Source: Coprococcus sp.
Lineage (GTDB): Bacteria; Bacillota; Clostridia; Lachnospirales; Lachnospiraceae
Direction: 5' to 3'
Length of the DNA stretch: 7,275 nucleotides
Assembly (NCBI GenBank): GCA_016296785.1
Contig: JAEDHX010000083.1
Span: 1-7,275 of the forward strand
This document shows positions 1-5,453 of this stretch, one piece after another (the first letter of the stretch is position 1; every line of letters begins with the position of its first letter). The notes beneath the pieces were generated by a model. It was not told the DNA's origin and made no database searches. It worked only from the letters and a program-made list of their open reading frames with translations. A program made the position numbers and the translations under genes.

Positions 1-52
1 AAGGGACCTGTCCCCATGGCTAATTTTTTGCCAAGGGACCTGTCCCCGTGGC
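1..52. repeat. Two palindromic repeat units downstream of gene 1
   Basis: Units lie at 1-20 (cut by the window edge) and 31-52, separated by a 10-bp T-rich spacer. Each has the core GGGACCTGTCCC and a TGGC arm; the second also shows the CCA of the other arm. They begin 5 bp after the gene 1 stop codon and could form hairpins in the mRNA 3' end. The pair matches the two units behind gene 3 (3712-3768) almost base for base. Confidence 0.9.
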
Positions 53-339
53 TAATTTTACTTCTTAATCTTTACTCTCTTTGCTCTTGTATATGAGCCC
101 TTCGCAGTGCCGTTAATTGCACGAACCTTGAAGTAGTATGTCTTGCCTTTCTTGAGCTTCTTAATTAAGCAAGAATTCTTAGTAATTGTCTTTGTCTTAA
201 CGCCTTTCTTGAAGTTCTTATCAGTTGAGTATCTGATAACGTACTTCTTAGCATTCTTGGCCTTGTTAAACTTAACGCTTACAGTGTTCTTTTTACTGTT
301 CTTAACAACAAGTTTTGTAACCTTACCCGGCTTTACAAC
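1..339 (-). repeat. Long near-identical tract, copy A (Fn3 coding end of gene 1 plus downstream repeats)
   Basis: This stretch aligns with 3715-4055. The coding part (58-339, the 93-residue Fn3 and stop) differs by about two bases. The noncoding part differs by a few bases and a 2-bp insertion. Similarity falls sharply beyond it, into the Big_2 coding region. The copy continues off the left edge of the window. Confidence 0.9.
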
Positions 340-1725
340 AGCTGGCTTAGTTGGTGTAACAGTCTCTACCTTTTTAACTGTTACAACACACTTTTTAACA
401 GTTGTGCCAGCTACCACAGTAATTGTAGTTGTACCCGGAGCTACAGCAGTAATTATTCCATATGCATCTATTGTTGCAACCTTTGGATTGCTGCTTGTAT
501 ATGTAAGGTCAGCACTAGCAGTTTCCGGTATTAGCTTAGCCTCAAAAATCTTACATGTCTTTTCATTCATTGTTAAGGTTGAAGGTGCTGAAATACCTTT
601 TAACGGAACATATACTGAATTATTTTCATATCCGAATAAGAATTTGGTATCCTTAGCACCGGATGCTAATATTACATAATACTTGCCTTCACCAATACCT
701 ACACCTGAATCTGTTGAACAATAATCTGATGAATAAGTTCCATCGCCTTTATCTTTAATAAAAAGTAATCTCGCATATTTGCTGTTATCTCTTGATGTAA
801 TATTCTCTATACAGTATCTACTATCTGCCTCATTTTCAAATATATATGGTGTATATGTATCAATATATGTGTATTCACTATTTACACTAAATACTGATCC
901 AACCTCCATCTTTGGAGCATTCTTGAAATAATCCTCAAATGTTTTATATTCGAAAGAAAAATCACATTGCTTTTCTACATCGGATCCTAAAACAACCTTA
1001 GCCGTATATGTCCTTGGTACACAGTTATAATAATCATTTATATCCTTACCCTGCATCTTAATATAATAATAATTATTATATATATCCGTATAAGAACCTA
1101 CAGTATGATACACTTTTTCATTAGAAACAGTACTTGATATTCTTATTTCAACCGGAACTGCTGATACTGTTCCATCTGTATACTTTATATCAATTTCAGC
1201 AGTTGGATATACATATAAATCTTTATTTGCAATTCCCGGTTGACTCTTACCATTAATTGACATACTTGAGAATACTTTATTCTTCTCAAGTCTAACTTTA
1301 AAACTACCCTTTGAAGAATCATACATGCTTACGCAATAATAATATGTTTTTCCCGCTGATAATGTACTACTTAATGCAAAATTCCTGTTAGAATAATTAA
1401 TATCATCATCATAAGCAAGCGAAGTGTAATTACCATCCTGCAGCTCATATAATACTACATATGTATTATAATCGCCCTCTGAGTAGAATACATATGTGTC
1501 TTCCTCAGACGGTGTGAACTCAAACCACTTTGTTTCGCTTATACCTTCTGCGGCGCCATCTATATACAAATCATATTGTCTATCTAACACAATTGGTGTT
1601 ATTTCATTTACATCTGCTGTATTTACTGTAGACACATGAAAATATGCAAATGCTGTCGTTGGCGCAAATGTTAATACCATTACCATTGATAATACTATCA
1701 GCATTAATTTTCTAATTTTCCTCAT
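58..1725 (-). CDS. Secreted PPC / Big_2 / Fn3 multi-domain protein (gene 1, second gene of operon 2-1)
   Basis: The gene encodes a 555-residue exported protein of unknown ligand. Residues 1-27 are a Sec signal peptide: basic start (MRKIRK), hydrophobic core, and an AFA cleavage site before Y28. Residues about 44-148 resemble a PPC domain (KWFEFTP, a DDD turn, LSAGKTYYYCVSM). Residues about 150-262 are a divergent beta-rich region with a YTDGT motif. Residues about 265-372 look like a second PPC-like fold (GEGKYYVIL, KFLFGY). Residues about 376-452 are a Big_2 Ig-like domain (SSNPKVATID, ITAVAPGTTTITV). Residues 463-555 are a lysine-rich Fn3 domain. No catalytic domain or sorting signal is seen. 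The start is the ATG at 1723-1725, because AAGGAGG lies 7 nt upstream. A longer in-frame TTG at 1789-1791 would begin inside a palindromic repeat and put 22 hydrophilic residues before the signal peptide. The gene follows gene 2 by 69 nt and is probably cotranscribed with it. Family assignment comes from motif reading; function is inferred only as surface binding. Confidence 0.95.
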   Translation of the reverse strand: MRKIRKLMLIVLSMVMVLTFAPTTAFAYFHVSTVNTADVNEITPIVLDRQYDLYIDGAAEGISETKWFEFTPSEEDTYVFYSEGDYNTYVVLYELQDGNYTSLAYDDDINYSNRNFALSSTLSAGKTYYYCVSMYDSSKGSFKVRLEKNKVFSSMSINGKSQPGIANKDLYVYPTAEIDIKYTDGTVSAVPVEIRISSTVSNEKVYHTVGSYTDIYNNYYYIKMQGKDINDYYNCVPRTYTAKVVLGSDVEKQCDFSFEYKTFEDYFKNAPKMEVGSVFSVNSEYTYIDTYTPYIFENEADSRYCIENITSRDNSKYARLLFIKDKGDGTYSSDYCSTDSGVGIGEGKYYVILASGAKDTKFLFGYENNSVYVPLKGISAPSTLTMNEKTCKIFEAKLIPETASADLTYTSSNPKVATIDAYGIITAVAPGTTTITVVAGTTVKKCVVTVKKVETVTPTKPAVVKPGKVTKLVVKNSKKNTVSVKFNKAKNAKKYVIRYSTDKNFKKGVKTKTITKNSCLIKKLKKGKTYYFKVRAINGTAKGSYTRAKRVKIKK

Positions 1726-1732
1726 ATTTGAA

Positions 1733-1739
1733 CCTCCTT
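1733..1739 (-). promoter_or_regulatory. Ribosome binding site that fixes the gene 1 start
   Basis: The minus strand reads AAGGAGG, 7 nt before the ATG at 1723-1725. It settles the start against the in-frame TTG at 1789-1791, which lies inside a palindromic repeat and has no such site. The chosen start gives a signal peptide that aligns residue for residue with the other three proteins. Confidence 0.9.
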
Positions 1740-1766
1740 GTGAGATATAGGATATATTTAAGACCA

Positions 1767-1789
1767 GCCACGGGACCTGTCCCCGTGGC
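1767..1789. repeat. Single palindromic repeat unit in the gene 2-gene 1 gap
   Basis: This 23-bp unit has the arms GCCACGGG and CCCGTGGC, which pair over 8 bp around a 7-nt loop. It differs from the common unit by one base that improves the stem. It occupies the 69-nt gap between the gene 2 stop and the gene 1 start, and would fold in the bicistronic mRNA. With no U run after it, it is not a standard terminator. It might lower gene 1 expression or protect the upstream message; that is inference. Confidence 0.85.
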
Positions 1790-1794
1790 AAATA

Positions 1795-3453
1795 CTACTT
1801 CTTAATCTTTACTCTCTTTGCTCTTGTATATGAGCCCTTAGCAGTTCCATTTATTGCACGAACCTTAAAGTAGTATGTCTTGCCTTTCTTGAGTTTCTTA
1901 ATTAAGCAAGAATTCTTTGTAATTGTCTTTGTCTTGACACCCTTCTTAAAGTTCTTATCAGTTGAGTATCTGATTACGTACTTCTTTGCATTCTTTGCTT
2001 TGTTGAACTTAACGCTTACAGTGTTCTTTCTGCTATTTTTAACAACAAGCTTTGTAACCTTACCAGGCTTAACAACAGCTGGCGTTGTAGGAGTCTGTGG
2101 CTTATTTACTGTTACAACACATTTAGCAACTATTTTTCCGGCTGTTACTGTAATTGTTGAACTTCCCGGAGCAATTGCAGTAATGTTACCTCTCGAATCA
2201 ATTGTTGCTACAGAAGTATTACTGCTAAAATAGGAAATACTATCATTTGCTGTTGCCGGAATAAGGTTTGCGCCAATATTCTTTATTGCAGACTGCTCTA
2301 AAGTCATTGTTTTAGGAACTGAAACACTTTTAGCAGGAACATATGCTGAATACTTTTTTATACCAAATACGTATTTGTAGTTGTTATTATTTGTATCAAA
2401 AACCGCATAATAAGTACCTTTTTTAAGATTCAGATAATATCCTACATCTATGTATTTAGTACTATATGTACCGCTTTCAGACTTATAAATGATATATAAA
2501 GAAGCACCACTATACACTCCTCTATCTGTCAGATTTGCAATGGTATAATCATCTTCCTCTTCAATCTCTAATATATATGGCTTATCAACATATAGTTTAT
2601 GATATTTACTATCCGCACAAATAATATCTCCAACCTTCAATGTAGGAGCATTATCAAAATAGCCCTCAATACTTCTTATATCAAGAGTTATATCGCAAAC
2701 TATACTCTTATTACCTTCTTCATCTTTAACAACCAGCTGCATAGGATATGAGCCCGCACTATTTCCTTTGTAACTCTCAATATCTTTTTGAGGCATATAT
2801 AATTCAATTTTATTACCATAAAAATCATAATAAGAATTTACGCATACCTCTTCTTCCGAACCGGAACTATAAACGTCTGGATATATTGCCTTATATTTTT
2901 CTGTTCCATCAGTATACGTGATTTTAATCTCTACACCCGGCGTCCATTTAAGCTCAGAAAAGCCCTGCACTGTTCCGTTAATTGATATCTCAGAGATAGC
3001 CTTCTTCTTTTCCATTCTAACAGTAAATGATGACGTTTCGGGACTACTACTATATGTACTTACGCAAAAATAATATGTTGTACCCGCCTCCAAGTTGCTT
3101 ATCAAACAGAAATTATAAGTATCATCATTATCATCATCAGTATCTTTAAGAACAAACTTACCATCTACCAATAAATACTGTGCTACATACGTATCTTCTG
3201 TTCCTTCTGAATAAAAACAATAAGTATTTGTTTCATCAGGTGTAAACTTGAACCATTTTGTTCCCTTTGGTTCTCCAACATTATTGTTATTACTTACCTT
3301 ATATTCCTTGTTTTCCACAAGTTCAGTAATGTCTTTAACAATTGACTCATCAACCTCAGCATCCGCATAAAGTGCAAATGCAGTCATAGGCGCCAAGGTC
3401 AGCACTAATACTAATGACAAAAGTATCATTAGCAGCCTCTTTGTTTTCTTCAT
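1795..3453 (-). CDS. Secreted PPC / Big_2 / Fn3 multi-domain protein (gene 2, first gene of operon 2-1)
   Basis: A 552-residue exported protein with the same plan as its three neighbours. The signal peptide is residues 1-27 (MKKTKR start, AFA end). The PPC-like domain is about 42-149 (GTKWFKFTP, a run of aspartates near 105-111, LEAGTTYYFCVS). The variable middle is about 151-260 (YTDGTE, VKDEEGNK). The second PPC-like region is about 262-370 (PYILEIEEEDDY, LKKGTYYAVF). Big_2 is about 373-450 (SVATIDSRGNITAIAPG) and Fn3 is 460-552. It is closest to gene 4: both have GTKW, NFCL, LEAGTTYY and DEEGNK. The start is supported by AAGGAGG at 3462-3468, 8 nt upstream, and by promoter P2 about 50 nt further back. 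It ends in TAG, unlike the TAA of the other three. The N-terminal part is acidic and the Fn3 tail strongly basic. No enzyme motif or wall anchor is visible, so adhesion or substrate binding is only an inference. Confidence 0.95.
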   Translation of the reverse strand: MKKTKRLLMILLSLVLVLTLAPMTAFALYADAEVDESIVKDITELVENKEYKVSNNNNVGEPKGTKWFKFTPDETNTYCFYSEGTEDTYVAQYLLVDGKFVLKDTDDDNDDTYNFCLISNLEAGTTYYFCVSTYSSSPETSSFTVRMEKKKAISEISINGTVQGFSELKWTPGVEIKITYTDGTEKYKAIYPDVYSSGSEEEVCVNSYYDFYGNKIELYMPQKDIESYKGNSAGSYPMQLVVKDEEGNKSIVCDITLDIRSIEGYFDNAPTLKVGDIICADSKYHKLYVDKPYILEIEEEDDYTIANLTDRGVYSGASLYIIYKSESGTYSTKYIDVGYYLNLKKGTYYAVFDTNNNNYKYVFGIKKYSAYVPAKSVSVPKTMTLEQSAIKNIGANLIPATANDSISYFSSNTSVATIDSRGNITAIAPGSSTITVTAGKIVAKCVVTVNKPQTPTTPAVVKPGKVTKLVVKNSRKNTVSVKFNKAKNAKKYVIRYSTDKNFKKGVKTKTITKNSCLIKKLKKGKTYYFKVRAINGTAKGSYTRAKRVKIKK

Positions 3454-3504
3454 AATTTGGTCCTCCTTTTATTAATATCTACTCCCTAATTTTTAGATAA
3501 CCAC

Positions 3505-3533
3505 ATTATACCATATGCATGATGCTCTGTCAC
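3505..3533 (-). promoter_or_regulatory. Promoter P2 for genes 2-1
   Basis: On the minus strand the -35 box is GTGACA (3528-3533), five of six bases of TTGACA. The spacer is 17 bp and the -10 box is a perfect TATAAT (3505-3510). A start site near 3498 would give a leader of about 45 nt before gene 2. The spacer holds CATATGCATGA (plus strand, 3512-3522), which is also present in P4. The leader contains AATTAGGGAGT, also close to that of P4. The promoter lies about 30 bp from the palindromic repeat block. It is supported by the consensus match and by conservation with the second copy. Confidence 0.85.
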
Positions 3534-3562
3534 TAGAATACTTAAACTTACATCATAAACTA

Positions 3563-3666
3563 GCCACGGGGACAGCCGCGGGGACAGGTCCCTTGGTCAA
3601 AAAATAATTCGCCACGGGGACAGGTCCCTTGGCCAAAAAATTAGCCACGGGGACAGGTCCCTTTGG
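3563..3666. repeat. Palindromic repeat array, left arm (three units plus one truncated)
   Basis: A truncated unit (3563-3575) runs directly into a full unit (3576-3598). Further units follow at 3611-3633 and 3644-3666, the last two 33 bp apart. The core reads GGGACAGGTCCC, with GCCA on the left and TTGG on the right. Spacers are A-rich, such as CAAAAAATTA. The orientation is opposite to that of the units at 3712-3768, so the whole block is a large inverted repeat with the terminator hairpin at its centre. Confidence 0.9.
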
Positions 3667-3711
3667 AAAAAAAATATTGTCACTGGACTAGTTCCAGTGA
3701 CAATTTTTTTT
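3667..3711. terminator. Bidirectional intrinsic terminator between the two operons
   Basis: A perfect 12-bp stem (ATTGTCACTGGA at 3676-3687 with its complement at 3693-3704) encloses a 5-nt loop. It is flanked by eight A on the left (3667-3674) and a T run to 3711 on the right, so either strand gives a hairpin followed by a U tract. The minus-strand direction would end the gene 4-3 transcript about 60 nt after the gene 3 stop. Nothing on the plus strand inside the window appears to need it. It sits exactly at the centre of the inverted repeat block, so it may have arrived as part of that block. Confidence 0.85.
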
Positions 3712-3768
3712 GCCAAGGGACCTGTCCCCATGGCGAAATTTTTTGACCAAGGGACCTGTCCCCGTGGC
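3712..3768. repeat. Palindromic repeat array, right arm (two units), downstream of gene 3
   Basis: Units at 3712-3734 and about 3746-3768 have the core GGGACCTGTCCC, the reverse complement of the left-arm units. They are separated by GAAATTTTTTG. The second ends 5 bp before the gene 3 stop codon, the same placement as behind gene 1. Confidence 0.9.
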
Positions 3769-4055
3769 GAAATTTACTTCTTAATCTTTACTCTCTTTGC
3801 TCTTGTATATGAGCCCTTCGCGGTGCCGTTAATTGCACGAACCTTGAAGTAGTATGTCTTGCCTTTCTTGAGCTTCTTAATTAAGCAAGAATTCTTAGTA
3901 ATTGTCTTTGTCTTAACGCCTTTCTTGAAGTTCTTATCAGTTGAGTATCTGATAACGTACTTCTTAGCATTCTTGGCCTTGTTAAACTTAACGCTTACAG
4001 TGTTCTTTTTACTGTTCTTAACAACAAGCTTTGTAACCTTACCCGGCTTTACAAC
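3715..4055 (-). repeat. Long near-identical tract, copy B (Fn3 coding end of gene 3 plus downstream repeats)
   Basis: This is the partner of 1-339. It covers the Fn3 coding end of gene 3 (3774-4055) and the two palindromic units behind it. The near identity in both coding and noncoding bases indicates recent duplication or gene conversion rather than selection on the protein alone. Confidence 0.9.
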
Positions 4056-5432
4056 GGCTGGTTTAGCCGGTTGCTTGCTAACTACAGTTACTACACATTT
4101 TGCCACCTTTTTACCGGCTGTTATTGTAATCGTTGCCTTGCCGGCAGCTACTGCTGTTAACTTGCCGTATGGATCTACTGTAACAACTTTTGGATTGCTG
4201 CTGGTGTATGAAAGTTCATCACATGATGTTTCCGGTAATACTCTGGCACCAAGAAGCTTTGATGTATTTACTTCCATTTGTAACGAAGCCGGTGCTGAAA
4301 TACTCTTTGCCGGAATATTCACATCATAATTATAATAGCCAAATAAGAACTTAACATCCTTTGCATAAGATATAAATTCAACATAATATGTTCCGGCTGT
4401 TAGTCTACATGGTTCTAACACATTACAAGATATCTCTTCAGATAATCCATCTGCTTCTTTCTTATAAAATATGAGATAAGAATTGTCTGTTTTCATTCTA
4501 TGTGTTAAATTCTCCAGCGCGAAGTCAGCATCCTCTTCCACCTCAAGTATATATGGTTCAACGCCCATTAATGTTTCACTTGGAGAATTTCCAACTAATT
4601 CTGTTCCTACCTCCAGTTTAGGAGCGCCCTTATAAAAGTCCTCAAATGAAACATAATCAAATGAAACATCGCATTTTACATTTCTTGAATTATCTTCTTC
4701 ATAAACAAATGCATGTGCAGTATATGATCTTAATTGAGGTTCTCCAAAATCCTCATAATCTTGCTCACTCATAGTAAACAAAATTCTATTATCATATTTG
4801 TCAGCATATGAACCAACCACCATTTCACCATTATTTACCATTGCGTAATCTGAATACCGTATATATGCTTCACATGAAGCAGTGGTATTGTCAGTGTATG
4901 TAATTTTCATCTCACAAACTGCCGGTTGATTAAATTTAGACACTGCCGGAATATAATCACCATCATATGATATGCTTGCAATTGTCTTGATTCTATCTAT
5001 GCCTACTTTAAACGAACCTGTTACTTCATCACACATACTTACACAATAATAATATGTCTTTCCTGCTGACAAATCATAAATCATGCTCAATTGACTATAC
5101 GTTCCAATGCCACTATAATCTGTAATCCTTTTATATTCGTTATCTACTAATTCATACAAAGCTACTTCTGTCTCATATTCACTCTCTGAATAAAAAGCAT
5201 ATTTATCGTCCTCCTGAGGTGTGAAGCTAAACCATTTTGTTGATACAAGACCACTTTTAACAGAATCAATTACAACATCATATTTCTGGCCAAGTGAGAT
5301 TGGTTTGATATCTGTCACTTTTGAAGCATCTACTGATGAATTATTAAATGATGCAAATGCGGTAACCGGCGCCAGTGTTATAACCATTACGATTGATAAT
5401 ACTACCAGCAATAATTTCTTTATTCTATTCAT
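3774..5432 (-). CDS. Secreted PPC / Big_2 / Fn3 multi-domain protein (gene 3, second gene of operon 4-3)
   Basis: A 552-residue exported paralog of gene 1. The signal peptide is residues 1-27 (MNRIKK start, AFA end). The PPC-like domain is about 42-147 (TKWFSFTP, LSAGKTYYYCVSM). The middle is about 150-262 (ITYTDNT, SFEDFYKGAP). The second PPC-like region is about 263-370 (PYILEVEEDADF, LTAGTYYVEF, KFLFGY). Big_2 is about 374-450 (SSNPKVVTVD, LTAVAAGKATITI) and Fn3 is 460-552. The Fn3 protein sequence is identical to that of gene 1, with only about two base changes over 282 bp. AAGGAGG at 5440-5446 sits 7 nt before the ATG and only 7 nt past the stop of gene 4, so the two genes are very probably one transcript, possibly translationally coupled. 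Transcription likely ends at the hairpin at 3667-3711. The protein is richer in cysteine than its neighbours in the PPC and middle regions. The ligand is unknown. Confidence 0.95.
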   Translation of the reverse strand: MNRIKKLLLVVLSIVMVITLAPVTAFASFNNSSVDASKVTDIKPISLGQKYDVVIDSVKSGLVSTKWFSFTPQEDDKYAFYSESEYETEVALYELVDNEYKRITDYSGIGTYSQLSMIYDLSAGKTYYYCVSMCDEVTGSFKVGIDRIKTIASISYDGDYIPAVSKFNQPAVCEMKITYTDNTTASCEAYIRYSDYAMVNNGEMVVGSYADKYDNRILFTMSEQDYEDFGEPQLRSYTAHAFVYEEDNSRNVKCDVSFDYVSFEDFYKGAPKLEVGTELVGNSPSETLMGVEPYILEVEEDADFALENLTHRMKTDNSYLIFYKKEADGLSEEISCNVLEPCRLTAGTYYVEFISYAKDVKFLFGYYNYDVNIPAKSISAPASLQMEVNTSKLLGARVLPETSCDELSYTSSNPKVVTVDPYGKLTAVAAGKATITITAGKKVAKCVVTVVSKQPAKPAVVKPGKVTKLVVKNSKKNTVSVKFNKAKNAKKYVIRYSTDKNFKKGVKTKTITKNSCLIKKLKKGKTYYFKVRAINGTAKGSYTRAKRVKIKK

Positions 5433-5453
5433 AACGTAACCTCCTTGTGGAAT

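Larger units (their letters stand above)
3454..3773. other. 320-bp intergenic region between operons 4-3 and 2-1
   Basis: There is no gene here. From left to right it holds the leader and ribosome binding site of gene 2 (AAGGAGG at 3462-3468), promoter P2 (3505-3533), a short AT-rich stretch (3534-3562), the left repeat array (3563-3666), the terminator hairpin (3667-3711) and the right repeat array (3712-3768). No tRNA, transposase fragment or CRISPR-like unique spacers were seen. Confidence 0.9.

Noticed and set aside
143..679. Plus-strand open frame opposite the Fn3 and Big_2 coding region of gene 1 (similar frames recur at 1880-2233, 3859-4329 and 5548-6018)
   Set aside because: All four are antisense to the same conserved domain. 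Their Leu/Phe-rich translation comes from reading lysine AAG codons backwards, and they lack ribosome binding sites. They recur because the sense domain recurs.
1740..1766. Internal promoter for gene 1 in the 2-1 gap
   Set aside because: The region is AT-rich with TATATCC-like strings on the minus strand, but no -35 box lies at a proper distance. Cotranscription from P2 is simpler.
1726..1791. N-terminal extension of gene 1 from a TTG at 1789-1791
   Set aside because: It would start inside a palindromic repeat, read through the AAGGAGG ribosome binding site, and place 22 residues before a signal peptide that aligns with the other three at the ATG at 1723-1725.
3563..3768. CRISPR array
   Set aside because: The repeats are 23-bp palindromes with short conserved A/T-rich spacers of 10 to 13 bp, and the orientation inverts in the middle. 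There are no unique spacers and no cas genes.
5221..5439. Short plus-strand frame opposite the N-terminal coding part of gene 3, and a similar one at 6904-7134 opposite gene 4
   Set aside because: Both lie antisense to signal peptide and PPC coding sequence, have no ribosome binding site, and have no recognisable motif.
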